A stretch of 64,000 nt of DNA from Pseudomonadota bacterium. Lineage in GTDB: Bacteria > Myxococcota_A > Polyangia > Haliangiales > Haliangiaceae. The DNA lies in assembly GCA_022360315.1 (NCBI GenBank), contig JAKSDA010000108.1:41276-105275 (forward strand), written 5' to 3'. The position numbers and the translations under genes are program-made. The notes under the pieces are model-generated. The model ran no database searches. It saw only the letters and a list, made by a program, of their open reading frames with translations, and had not been told where the DNA came from. This document shows positions 8,767-16,667 of this stretch, piece after piece. Each line of letters begins with the position of its first letter. Position 1 is the stretch's first letter.

Positions 8767-9591
8767 TTGTCCGGCCCTTTCGAGCTCAACAGTGGGTTCT
8801 TCCCGGGCGAGCTAGCCTCCATGGCTCTTGGTCCGTGGTCCAATGTCTCCCGTTCCGAGAGCGGGTTGGTCTCGTTTTCGTCTGCAGCCGATGAAGACGC
8901 CACAGTCGAGGCGCCGCACTGGTGTGTCGACCTGGACGGCGATCTGTCGCAGGCCCTTGCGATGTTGGAAGCCGGAGATCGAAGTCTGCTCGATACAGAG
9001 ACCCGGCTCGTACAAATCTCCGATCGGTTCGACCGAACCATCGAAATTGCTCGGACTAGCGAGGCCGGACAGGTCTCGTTTTCTTCCGAGGTGCTCCCGG
9101 ATAGTGAGTCTCGATTGCTGGACGATTGGAACGACGCCTTTGCGCCCGCTCGCCATGGGGAAGCAACTGAGAATATCCCCAGGGCAGCGGCAAAGAGCCG
9201 ATGGAGCGAAATGGCTGCCAGTGCCAGGTCTGCAATCGAAGCAGTTTGGCGCCTGGTCAGTCAGCATTCCTGGGTGGATACCCGGCTGCGCGGCCGACTG
9301 GTCGCCAGCACTTTCATGACCGTGTCCGGCGATACTCGTTTGACCGTCGGGCCACAGCTGACAGCCGAGACGGCATTTTTGCACAGGCGCTCGTTTTCAC
9401 TCGCGGTCCGCACCCGCGACGCGTGGGCACGCCTGCTCACATCAGTTCTGCAGATAAGCGCACGGATCGCCCGTGTTGCAGCCGTGCCGCACAGCTTTGT
9501 CACAGCGTTGCCCATTGTGTGGAAATTCGCCCGCAACGTGCTGGCCGAAATCGATACGCTGCGCCAACTCAGCCGCCAACACCAAACGTAA
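8767..9591 (+). CDS. Uncharacterised partner protein of the protease cluster
   Basis: A 274-residue protein with no family that I recognise. The start is a TTG three bases after the preceding stop, preceded by GGAGGAAA at ideal spacing; an ATG at 8821 is a poorer alternative. Residues 1-130 are acidic and Ser-rich with a VDLDGDLSQALAMLEAGD segment. Residues about 150-274 are basic and Arg/Ala-rich, predicted helical, with hydrophobic stretches (LLTSVLQISARIARVAAV) that look amphipathic rather than membrane-spanning. Tight translational coupling to the fused protease suggests a stoichiometric partner such as a substrate, adaptor or inhibitor. It is the last gene of the three-gene unit and is convergent with a lipoprotein gene. 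Confidence 0.7.
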   Translation: MSGPFELNSGFFPGELASMALGPWSNVSRSESGLVSFSSAADEDATVEAPHWCVDLDGDLSQALAMLEAGDRSLLDTETRLVQISDRFDRTIEIARTSEAGQVSFSSEVLPDSESRLLDDWNDAFAPARHGEATENIPRAAAKSRWSEMAASARSAIEAVWRLVSQHSWVDTRLRGRLVASTFMTVSGDTRLTVGPQLTAETAFLHRRSFSLAVRTRDAWARLLTSVLQISARIARVAAVPHSFVTALPIVWKFARNVLAEIDTLRQLSRQHQT

Positions 9592-9648
9592 CCGGACTGC
9601 GGCGCCGCCCCCCGTGCAAATTGATGGCCGCAAGCAAAGGCGACCAGA

Positions 9649-10152
9649 TCAGAAGGCGCAACTCTGCGGCCGAGGATCGGCCTCGGCCAGTTCGGGGGCG
9701 ATCGACGATCCAGCTGCATCGATGCGAAAGCCGCTGGCCACGGTGCCGCGCATGGCGGTGCCGCCGTAGCCGCCCGGATGCATATGAGCTCGCACGATAA
9801 CCTCGTCCTCCGCCGCGATCGCCACCGGGCCGCCGCTTCGAGTAAACGGCTGTTCGTCGACGTGGCTGTGGGCCAGGATGCGCCGGTAGACCAGATGTCC
9901 ATCCCCGGTAACAACTTCCCACCAGTTGGCGTATTGCTCGCAGCCGCGGTCCGGACTGGTCACAGTGACACTCAACGTGTAGCTCCCCGGCTCACCAGAG
10001 GCCGTCACACCGCTCACGTCGGCGGCCACGCCCGGCTGGGTTGGATTCGGGTTGCTCGATGGCTTGTCGCCACCACTCCCGTTCGAACTCGACGACGAGC
10101 AAGCCCACAATACAACGGCAGCAAGACCAACGATAATGGCAGTGCGTATCAC
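9649..10152 (-). CDS. Small secreted lipoprotein, unknown function
   Basis: A 167-residue protein with a classical lipoprotein signal: a short basic start, a hydrophobic core, and the lipobox VLWAC with Cys near residue 18, then a Ser/Gly/Pro-rich linker. The mature part contains a beta-rich domain with SYTLSVTVTSPDRGCEQYANWWEVVTGDG-type features and a C-terminal Cys that may pair with the internal one. It has no recognised enzymatic motif. It is transcribed towards the protease cluster and ends 57 bases from it, so it is not part of that unit. Lipid-anchored outer-membrane or periplasmic location is expected. Confidence 0.75.
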   Translation of the reverse strand: MIRTAIIVGLAAVVLWACSSSSSNGSGGDKPSSNPNPTQPGVAADVSGVTASGEPGSYTLSVTVTSPDRGCEQYANWWEVVTGDGHLVYRRILAHSHVDEQPFTRSGGPVAIAAEDEVIVRAHMHPGGYGGTAMRGTVASGFRIDAAGSSIAPELAEADPRPQSCAF

Positions 10153-10261
10153 AATGTTCCCAATCCTACCTCAACACGCGATGCTGTGACAGTGGCCCCG
10201 GTGCAGTTTCATTGCCGGTTGCCACTCGCTGCCGCCGACGCCGCGACCCTTGCTATGGGCT

Positions 10262-10681
10262 CTATTCGTCTTCGGATTTTTGGCCTGTCTCGCCCGATGA
10301 GAACTCCGCGGTTACCCGCTCCATCTCCTTGGTGAGCAGGTTGACAATGCGGATGGTGCCCGTCCGAGCCTTGCGCAGCCGCCGGATCAAACGCCGGATC
10401 TCCGGACTCTCTTTTGGCGGCTCAGCCGCCCATTGCGCAGCACCAAGCGGTGCTGGCGTGCCGGCCGGCTGACGGCCGAGCAACGTGTCGGCGCTGACCT
10501 GCAGCGCGGTCACCATGCGGGCAAACGTGGTAACGCTCGGCAACGAGTTGCCACGCTCGATACGGGCATAGAACTCCACGCTCACGTTGATCCGCTCGGC
10601 TGCATCTTCCTGCGTCAATCGCAAGGCGTTGCGCGCCTGCCGCGCAGCCCTGCCAATGCATTTAGCCAACTCTTTGTTCAT
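10262..10681 (-). CDS. XRE-family transcriptional regulator, copy A
   Basis: A 139-residue DNA-binding protein. Residues about 10-68 are a Cro/C1-type HTH (LTQEDAAERINVSVEFYARIERG, then LPSVTTFARMVTALQVSADTLLG). After a Pro/Ala linker, a basic helical C-terminal segment (IRRLIRRLRKARTG) may dimerise. It is about 80% identical in the HTH to the regulator at 11124-11594, so the two arose by duplication. The start ATG at 10681 sits in the same context as its twin. An SOS-box-like palindrome lies 257 bases upstream. Phage-repressor-like control is possible, but no phage genes are nearby. The targets are unknown; the protease cluster is a candidate by proximity only. Confidence 0.85.
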   Translation of the reverse strand: MNKELAKCIGRAARQARNALRLTQEDAAERINVSVEFYARIERGNSLPSVTTFARMVTALQVSADTLLGRQPAGTPAPLGAAQWAAEPPKESPEIRRLIRRLRKARTGTIRIVNLLTKEMERVTAEFSSGETGQKSEDE

Positions 10682-11123
10682 GATCTGGTCCGTTTCACAA
10701 CGCGTGGTCGCTCCGTACAGGCGGCGCGCTCGTTCGCCATCGAAACCGCTGCGGACGGACGCTTTGCCGCGACGTTACAAGAACCCCAGCACTATGCGAA
10801 TGCTCGAAAAAGCAGAAATTGATTTTAGAGCAAAGAAAGCCCCCGACGCGATCCGGTTCGCCACTGCGGTGCGCCCTAGTTACGCCGTGTTTGCAGTTTG
10901 CCAACCGCTGTGCAGAACTGGCAGTTGGCCCTTTCGATACTGAACAATAGTACAGCTGAATGATGACGTCAACTGAAAATCCCCCGATCTGACGCCGAAA
11001 AAATATAGTTTAAACAAATGATTATAACTATCCGCGCAAAGTGCAGTGCGGTTCCGAGGACCGGTACTGAACGAGGTGGCAAAGCAGCCGGGCTGGCCTG
11101 GCTACTTGCGGGAGGAGGCTGGA
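10682..11123. other. Intergenic region upstream of XRE copy A
   Basis: No supported gene in these 442 bases. It holds the SOS-box-like site at 10938-10955, then an AT-rich stretch around 10996-11035 that is unusual for this GC-rich DNA and could be a promoter. The distance from the site to the XRE start is long enough for a leader or small RNA, but no terminator-like hairpin was found. Confidence 0.4.
10938..10955. promoter_or_regulatory. SOS/LexA-box-like site upstream of XRE copy A
   Basis: The sequence TACTGAACAATAGTACAG fits the CTG-N10-CAG layout of Gram-negative SOS boxes and also resembles the CTGAAC half-site described for myxobacterial LexA targets. An almost identical site stands upstream of the second XRE gene, and GGTACTGAACA recurs upstream of lexA. 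Together these suggest LexA binding. This has not been tested, and the myxobacterial consensus is recalled from memory. Confidence 0.5.
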
Positions 11124-11594
11124 TTATTTCGCGGCAGCTGCGGCGGGGTGGTCCATTGCGGTGGACTCAGCCGATTCCATGCTGGTTTCGGCAACCATGC
11201 CGGGCACTTTTTCCTCGTTGGATGCGTCTGCTCGTTCGAGCTCCTTTGTGAGCATGCTGACCAAGCGCAGCGTTGAGGCGCGTGCTTTGCGGAGCCGGCG
11301 CAGCAAACGCCGGATTTCGGGACTGTCACTGGGGGGCGGTATCATCCACGAGGAAGCGGGAACGGCCGGCGCGGGCGCCGGCTCACGGCCCAGTAACGTG
11401 TCGGCGCTGACCCCGAGGGCCGACACGATTCGGGCAAAGGTGGCAATGCTCGGCAGCGAGGTACCGCGCTCGATGCGGGCGTAAAACTCGACGCTGACAT
11501 TGATGCGTTCTGCGGCGTCCTCCTGGGTCAACTGAAGTGCTTTGCGTGCTGTGCGAGCTGCTCCACCGATCGATTTGGCCAATTCTCTGTTCAT
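11124..11594 (-). CDS. XRE-family transcriptional regulator, copy B
   Basis: A 156-residue twin of the regulator at 10262-10681. The HTH is LTQEDAAERINVSVEFYARIERG, followed by LPSIATFARIVSALGVSADTLLG. A Pro/Ala linker and a basic helix (IRRLLRRLRKARAS) follow, with a longer Ala-rich tail. I start it at ATG 11594 because GGAGCAGAAA lies directly upstream and the sequence MNRELAKSIGG matches copy A exactly at its start; a longer reading frame upstream has no such support. Both copies have their own upstream SOS-like site, so the duplication included the regulatory region. The C-terminal tails have diverged, which suggests different partners or targets. Confidence 0.85.
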   Translation of the reverse strand: MNRELAKSIGGAARTARKALQLTQEDAAERINVSVEFYARIERGTSLPSIATFARIVSALGVSADTLLGREPAPAPAVPASSWMIPPPSDSPEIRRLLRRLRKARASTLRLVSMLTKELERADASNEEKVPGMVAETSMESAESTAMDHPAAAAAK

Positions 11595-11907
11595 TTTCTG
11601 CTCCGTATGCTGCTGTCGCGAGACACTCGATACATATCGATCCACGTGCCGCACGGCGCCGAATTCGCATCGCCGCAGGACGCCCCGGTGTGTCTCGTAC
11701 CGGATGGACCGAAAAAACTCTTCAACGTATCGAGAGACGCAATAGGCTTATCTCGAATACGCGGAGATTAAAAATAATCCTCGCCAACAGCCTGAAGCCC
11801 CCGTTTGGATCGCTGCTCGATGCTGCTCAGGTCGTTTAAATCCTGGCAGGCGCTGACGTGTGCGAGGCTGGCTGTCGCGTCGTGTGCTGTAACTTCCCTC
11901 TTGCTGG

Positions 11908-11925
11908 TACTGAACAATAGTCCAG
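11908..11925. promoter_or_regulatory. SOS/LexA-box-like site upstream of XRE copy B
   Basis: TACTGAACAATAGTCCAG differs by one base from the site upstream of copy A and keeps the CTG-N10-CAG frame. Its left part, GGTACTGAACA, is identical to 11 bases upstream of lexA. It lies 314 bases from the XRE start. Confidence 0.5.
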
Positions 11926-12018
11926 CATTGGTGTGTGGTCAACCCTCGAAAGATCTTTTTCGGTTCCAAATAATCCTTAGAAAACAAATGGTTACGGAAT
12001 TGGCCCGAGCTTTGATAC

Positions 12019-12041
12019 AAGTGGCTGAAAATCAGCCACTT
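12019..12041 (-). terminator. Perfect 10-bp hairpin downstream of TonB-like gene
   Basis: AAGTGGCTGA, a three-base loop and TCAGCCACTT form a perfect stem. On the minus strand it follows the stop of the TonB-like gene by about 190 bases and is followed by only a weak T-rich stretch (TTGTATC). A terminator or mRNA 3'-end stabiliser is most likely; a symmetric protein-binding site is the alternative. Confidence 0.45.
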
Positions 12042-12232
12042 TCGGTACCTGGAGGGGTGTGGCACCGACCTGTTTGGTCCGGTCGTATAGCGTGAATGAT
12101 CTCAGCTAGCTCGCGACGGTGTGGTGCGGACTGCTCATCGCGGCACCGCAGCAATTTTGTGGTGACTCATCGGCTGGCCGAGTAATCCGGATTGCTTCAG
12201 CCCAGGCGGCCATGAGAAGCCGCTGAGTGCGA

Positions 12233-14371
12233 TCAGCGATGCAGGCCGACGATCTTGTACTCGCCGTCTTTTTGCCGGTCCAGGACGAGGGTGAGCTGCT
12301 CTCGGCCGAGACGCACGACAGCCAGCAAAAGTCCCTTGCCATCCTCGATGGTGCTGGGCAGCGCGCCGAATCGCTTGCGGTATCCTGCGGGCGACATCAC
12401 TTTCATGTCGCGCACGCGCCCCCGGCTCTCTTGGAGGACGAGTTTGTAGACAGCGCCGACCTCCTCGACAGTGTTGGCGACGACGCGTCCGCCCGACCGG
12501 AACGGTGCACCGGTAACTTTGAGCATCTTGGCAACATTGCGCTGGGCGAACGCGCTGAGCCAGAGATTGGCTGCATGGACAGCCCTGGGGTCGTCTCGAG
12601 ACGGCAACTGCGGCGTGCTGGCAGAGCCGGTGGAGCCGCCGCTGGGTTTGCGCTCGAGCTGGCGGCGTCTGGCCCGGCGTGGCACGTTGCGGACGAGATC
12701 GGCGTCGCCCACAGTGTCGGCCCTGGAGTCCTTGGGCGCTTCGGCCAGAATGAACGGATGAGCATTGAATGTGCCGCACTGGCGGTGATTGCGGTAGAAG
12801 CCCCAATGCATGTACACGCGGCCATCAGGAGACCGTATTTTCTTGGGCGTGGGCTCGTAGGGGCCGGCGGTCATGATGGTATCGATGGCGGCGACGTCGA
12901 ACTCGAGGCGTCCCGAGTGATGTACGATGCGGAGCTTGTTTTCGACCACCGAGCCGTCTGGATCGATGACGATCTCGAGGATAGTGTAGAGCTCCCAGTT
13001 GTTGAGTGGGTGATCGGACGGCTTGTCGTCGAGGTCCTCGAGAAAGCCAAATCCCCATAGCTCGTGAATCCGGCGGTGCATGCGCGCGATATACACGGCA
13101 AAGGGCGCTGCCCGGGTCTTTAGAGCGGTCTGGTTCCCGGGCCGGACCTCGGGGGTGAAGTTCTCCAGTGCCGACTTGACCGCGGCAATCTTCTTCTCCC
13201 AGCGCCCGCGCCGCTTGGACTTCCGCTTGTTGCGGCCGAGCGCCAGTTCTTCTTTTACCCTGTCCTTGCCGACGATGCGCTCGTAGTCTTCGAATTCGAG
13301 CTGGGTTTTGATGCCCCATTTGCCCCGTTTGCCGTGTTTGCCGGCCTTCCCGCCCTGTCCCGGCTTGGTGTCGTCGGCCACGATGGAGCCGCGGCCGTCA
13401 ATGCCGCGCATGGACAGGACCCCCGGCTTGTCGCTGGGTCGGTCGTCACCGTCCTCGCCGTCCTCGCCGTCCTCGCTCTGTTCGCCAACCACAGCGCCGA
13501 TGACCTGGTCATCGCGGCCAGTTTCGCGGATCTCGTCTTCCACGTCCTCGAGAGTCGTCGGCTCGGCGTCTTCGAGCTGAGCGATGTCATCTTCTTGTGC
13601 GCCGACGTCCTCGCTCGTCACGTCGCTCTTTTCAGAAAAGGTGTTCTCGCCGCTCTGTTCTCGTTCCAGATTGGTGTCGAGCGCGCGGGTCTCTTCCACG
13701 ACGTCGCGATTTTTATCGGACAGATGAGTGGCATCCTCGGGTGCTTCCTCGACCTCGTTCTGGTCGGGCACCTCGACACTGCGCAGGTTGAGCGGCTGCG
13801 GATTGGCCCGGGCCTGGTTTTGTGCCACCGTGGGAGGCTTGATTTCGGGCTCAGGCTGATCCGGTTCGGGTGCGGCGAGCAGTTCCTCGATGGGTTCGGT
13901 GAGGAATTCGGCTTCGATCTCGGGATCGGGCAGGGTAATCTGAAGCTCTTTGTCGGCCTGCGCGGGCTCGGTTTCGACCCAGGCGACGTCGACCCGTTCG
14001 GGCACGAGCCCGAATCCGACCTGGACCACCGTGTCTCTCTCCAGGGTGAGGCTGCACTCGAGGATCCAGTCCTCTCGGGGCTTGCATTCCTCCGACCAGC
14101 CCTCGAACGTGCTGCCCTCTTCAGTCACTGCGACGAGTTTGATCTCGGTACCGGATTCGAACTCGATACTGCAGTTTTTCGAGCACGACAGGCCTGCCGG
14201 CTGAGACACCACCGATCCAGTGCCCTTGCCCTTGAACTTGAGTACCAGCCTCGGCAATGGCTCGGGCCGCAGGTGCTCGACAAGAGCCAGCGTACCAGCA
14301 TGAAACAGAGCGGCTACCGCAAGGGCGATCAGTAGCACCCGAGAATCACGATAATGCCGACGTTTTACCAC
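12233..14371 (-). CDS. TonB C-terminal-like envelope protein with divergent InlB-repeat domain
   Basis: A 712-residue single-pass membrane protein. It has a basic N-terminus, one transmembrane helix at about residues 11-30, and a beta domain with GTGSVVSQPAGLSC and FEGWSEEC Cys pairs, typical of the divergent InlB B-repeat. A long acidic Pro/Glu/Asp linker follows, able to cross the periplasm. Next comes a TonB-C-like domain at about 445-530 (VYIARMHRRIHELWGFGF, then LEIVIDPDGSVVENKLRIVHHSG). The C-terminal 130 residues form another folded domain of unknown type. TonB-type proteins carry proton-motive energy to outer-membrane receptors, but no ExbB/ExbD genes are nearby. It may instead act in envelope or gliding machinery, as inferred for similar myxobacterial proteins. 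The GTG start is uncertain. Confidence 0.75.
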   Translation of the reverse strand: MVKRRHYRDSRVLLIALAVAALFHAGTLALVEHLRPEPLPRLVLKFKGKGTGSVVSQPAGLSCSKNCSIEFESGTEIKLVAVTEEGSTFEGWSEECKPREDWILECSLTLERDTVVQVGFGLVPERVDVAWVETEPAQADKELQITLPDPEIEAEFLTEPIEELLAAPEPDQPEPEIKPPTVAQNQARANPQPLNLRSVEVPDQNEVEEAPEDATHLSDKNRDVVEETRALDTNLEREQSGENTFSEKSDVTSEDVGAQEDDIAQLEDAEPTTLEDVEDEIRETGRDDQVIGAVVGEQSEDGEDGEDGDDRPSDKPGVLSMRGIDGRGSIVADDTKPGQGGKAGKHGKRGKWGIKTQLEFEDYERIVGKDRVKEELALGRNKRKSKRRGRWEKKIAAVKSALENFTPEVRPGNQTALKTRAAPFAVYIARMHRRIHELWGFGFLEDLDDKPSDHPLNNWELYTILEIVIDPDGSVVENKLRIVHHSGRLEFDVAAIDTIMTAGPYEPTPKKIRSPDGRVYMHWGFYRNHRQCGTFNAHPFILAEAPKDSRADTVGDADLVRNVPRRARRRQLERKPSGGSTGSASTPQLPSRDDPRAVHAANLWLSAFAQRNVAKMLKVTGAPFRSGGRVVANTVEEVGAVYKLVLQESRGRVRDMKVMSPAGYRKRFGALPSTIEDGKGLLLAVVRLGREQLTLVLDRQKDGEYKIVGLHR

Positions 14372-14711
14372 TTACTTCGCCATTGCGGGGATACAGGTGC
14401 TACCCAAACTATGGATATAGCAGTCGTGCTCTGGTACGACAAGCTGCCGTACTAAAAGCAAAAATATTGCAACTACTTGTTAGAGCCCATACCGGCCCAT
14501 TTGGTTGCCCCGAGGCGGCCTTCCTCTCGAGGAGGACACCGAAACGGCCGAATTGCATGACTATTACTGGGGACGCAGAATCTGTATACAGAGGATCACT
14601 TGATACACGCGACAGGCGATGCCGGGGCGAGGGGAGGTGGGGAGGTGGGAGGCTAGGAGAGGTGGAAAACGTTGGCCGAACCATTTGGACGGCACCCGCA
14701 GGACGCGGCAC
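14372..14711. other. Gap between lexA and TonB-like gene, no gene
   Basis: No supported coding region in these 340 bases. Notable content is a purine-rich stretch at 14630-14665 made of GGGGAGGTGGGAGG-type sequence, which would lie in the 3' region of the lexA transcript or the promoter of the TonB-like gene. A G-rich structure is possible. Confidence 0.35.
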
Positions 14712-15416
14712 TCAGCGCAGTTTGCGATAGAGCCCGACGACAACGCCGAGCAGATCGACCGCGCGAAAATCGCTTTTGTTGACCACGATCGGCCCCATAT
14801 TCGAGTTAGCCGGTTCGAAGCGGATCCGGTCGGTCTCGGGATAATAGCGTTTTACAGTGGCCTCGCCATCGATCATGGCGACGACGATGTCTCCTGAGCT
14901 TGCTGTTGGCATCTTCTTTACGAAGACGTAGTCCCCATCGAAGATGCCATCTTCGATCATGGATTCGCCGACGATGCGCAATCCAAAGACATCCTCGTGA
15001 TTGCCGATGAAAAATCGATCGACGCGCACGTTTTCTTCGACGTTTTCTACAGCGAGAATCGGTTGGCCAGCTGCTACCTTACCCACGAGGGGTATATGAC
15101 ACACGTCATCGTCTCCGGCGTTGCCGGCATCGACCGGCGCCGGGCCGATCGGAGTCACGTTGCCGTGACTCTTGCCGGACTTACCAGACTTGGACGGTGG
15201 CATATGAACCGGTCGCATAGCACGCGATTTGAGGTCCTCTCGCCGCAAGTGACCTTTCTTTTCCAGCGCTTTGAGATGATCATTAACCCCGTTGGTCGAC
15301 TTGATCCCAAAGTGCTCGCCGATTTCGCGCAAGGTGGGCGGATAGCCGCGTTCATTGATCGACGCAGTGATGAAATCGAGTATCTCGCGTTGGCGCCGTG
15401 TGAGTATTTCTGGCAT
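14712..15416 (-). CDS. lexA: LexA repressor, SOS response regulator
   Basis: A 234-residue LexA. The N-terminal winged HTH reads [12 protein letters not shown], then [17 protein letters not shown], as in typical LexA. A Gly/Ser/Lys linker is slightly longer than usual. The self-cleavage site is the Ala-Gly in GKVAAGQP. The catalytic serine is in GESMIEDGI and the catalytic lysine in EATVKRYY. The protein represses SOS genes and cleaves itself when stimulated by RecA filaments. AAGGAT lies upstream of the ATG. Two CTGAAC half-sites lie 64-82 bases upstream, consistent with autoregulation, and similar sites occur upstream of the two XRE genes. Identification is secure. Confidence 0.96.
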   Translation of the reverse strand: MPEILTRRQREILDFITASINERGYPPTLREIGEHFGIKSTNGVNDHLKALEKKGHLRREDLKSRAMRPVHMPPSKSGKSGKSHGNVTPIGPAPVDAGNAGDDDVCHIPLVGKVAAGQPILAVENVEENVRVDRFFIGNHEDVFGLRIVGESMIEDGIFDGDYVFVKKMPTASSGDIVVAMIDGEATVKRYYPETDRIRFEPANSNMGPIVVNKSDFRAVDLLGVVVGLYRKLR

Positions 15417-15479
15417 TCCGCCATCCTTTGGTTTTGGTAACCCAGCCCCGGTGGATTGGTTCCGAATCTGTCGCCTTAC

Positions 15480-15505
15480 CTGAACAAATTGACGGTACTG
15501 AACAC
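15480..15505. promoter_or_regulatory. lexA: Probable LexA operator with two CTGAAC half-sites
   Basis: CTGAACA occurs at 15480-15486 and again at 15498-15504, 18 bases apart, in the promoter region of lexA. The second copy lies in GGTACTGAACA, exactly shared with the site upstream of XRE copy B. Autoregulation of lexA is common. Neither copy forms a clean CTG-N10-CAG palindrome, so the exact operator is uncertain. Confidence 0.45.
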
Positions 15506-15584
15506 TTTATCCTGTGTCAATTTACTGGCGCAAATTCTTTGGCGATTTTAGAGTGGGCGCCATCCTGGGGCCGCACGTTGAGAC

Positions 15585-16667
15585 ATGACCCGGTGGAACT
15601 GGATAAGTCGTGTAATTGCGCTGAGTTTGGTCCTTACTCCGGGTGACTCGACCGGTCTGGGGGACTCTCTGGACAGGGAGCTGAGACGATCTCTCCAGCG
15701 CCGGGAGAGATCTACCCTGGTCGAGTTGGGGAGGCGGACCTCGCCGCTCGATCTGGCGCCGTTTCTTCTCTCGGATGGCGATCGCGGACTCGTTATGGCC
15801 GCCGCTCTTGCCGCGCCCCACTCTCGCGACCCATGGCTTCTTCTCTCGCCGCTCGCGGTTGTTGCCAACAGTCCCGATCGGCCGATTGCCGCGGCCGCCG
15901 CGCTGGCCGCCGTGAAGATCGCCGATGTACTCGACGTATCCACTGCGTTCGAACGCGATATTGCCATTGATGCTATCAGCGATGCACTCGACGCCTGGCG
16001 TGAAATCAGCGCCTCACACCATCGCTGGGCCGACGTGCGGGTACACGCCCTGGTGATCACAAAACAGCTCGCGATCGTCGAACGGGCGCTCTCGGCCAGC
16101 TCTTCGATCGGTGAAAATACCGCTTCGCATTTCTTGCCGGAGCGTTGGGGCGACCTGCAGGCCATGGGTAACGATATCGAACCAGAGGTTCGGCGGGCCG
16201 CGTTCGAACTGCTGGCTCAGCCACCTCGAGGCGAGGCGATCGCGATCGCTGCCCAGGCAGTCGCCGACGATCGCGATCCCGTGGTAGCACTCGCCGCAGC
16301 CCAGGCCATCTGCAGCGGACTTGCCCCGGGAGAATCCGCGCAGTCGGTACTCGCCGCTTTGGGTGAAGTGGGGTTGAGTCGACTGCGCCAGCTCATCCAA
16401 GATGGCCAGATTTTGCAATCGTCCAATCCGGACCGAGTTCATACGGAGGGGAGCAGCCGCCCGGCCGACAATTCGATCGGTCGGACGTCCGCGCTATCGC
16501 TGGCTGCTATGCTCGACAGTACCCGCTGTCTAGTCGCGGATGCCAGCCCCGAGAGCATGCGCGCCCTCCGGGTGTTGCGATCGAACCTGCGATCTACCGG
16601 CCCCAAATACGCCTACAAACGGATCCGGCGCCTGATGTCTGGACCGATCGAGGCTGGCAAGCCGTGA
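15585..16667 (+). CDS. HEAT-repeat-like protein upstream of murJ
   Basis: A 360-residue protein made mainly of Ala/Leu-rich helix pairs, consistent with HEAT or Armadillo-type repeats. Examples are [39 protein letters not shown] and [16 protein letters not shown], with [14 protein letters not shown] as a typical repeat helix. A short hydrophobic N-terminus ([14 protein letters not shown]) could be a weak signal sequence. Its stop overlaps the murJ start in GTGA, so the two are translated together and it may assist lipid II flipping or envelope assembly. Residues about 284-299 are encoded by a copy of the dispersed repeat, an unusual insertion into a structural protein. No catalytic motif was seen. 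Confidence 0.7.
   Translation: MTRWNWISRVIALSLVLTPGDSTGLGDSLDRELRRSLQRRERSTLVELGRRTSPLDLAPFLLSDGDRGLVMAAALAAPHSRDPWLLLSPLAVVANSPDRPIAAAAALAAVKIADVLDVSTAFERDIAIDAISDALDAWREISASHHRWADVRVHALVITKQLAIVERALSASSSIGENTASHFLPERWGDLQAMGNDIEPEVRRAAFELLAQPPRGEAIAIAAQAVADDRDPVVALAAAQAICSGLAPGESAQSVLAALGEVGLSRLRQLIQDGQILQSSNPDRVHTEGSSRPADNSIGRTSALSLAAMLDSTRCLVADASPESMRALRVLRSNLRSTGPKYAYKRIRRLMSGPIEAGKP
16435..16479 (+). repeat. Dispersed repeat fragment inside HEAT-like gene
   Basis: This 45-base segment matches the reverse complement of copy 1 (about 31 of 37 aligned bases identical over the best part) and shares GGCCGACAATTCG exactly with the 47 kb copy. Preceding bases from about 16404 weakly match the left arm. 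It is translated in frame as part of the HEAT-like protein. Confidence 0.55.

Larger units (their letters stand above)
11595..12232. other. Intergenic region upstream of XRE copy B
   Basis: No supported gene. These 638 bases contain the second SOS-like site (11908-11925), an AT-rich tract (11750-11790 and 11945-12000), and a perfect hairpin (12019-12041) that probably ends the TonB-like gene transcribed towards it. Confidence 0.4.

Noticed and set aside
13334..14335. 333-codon plus-strand frame opposite the TonB-like gene
   Set aside because: Antisense of an acidic linker and TonB-C domain, which is the clearly real gene.
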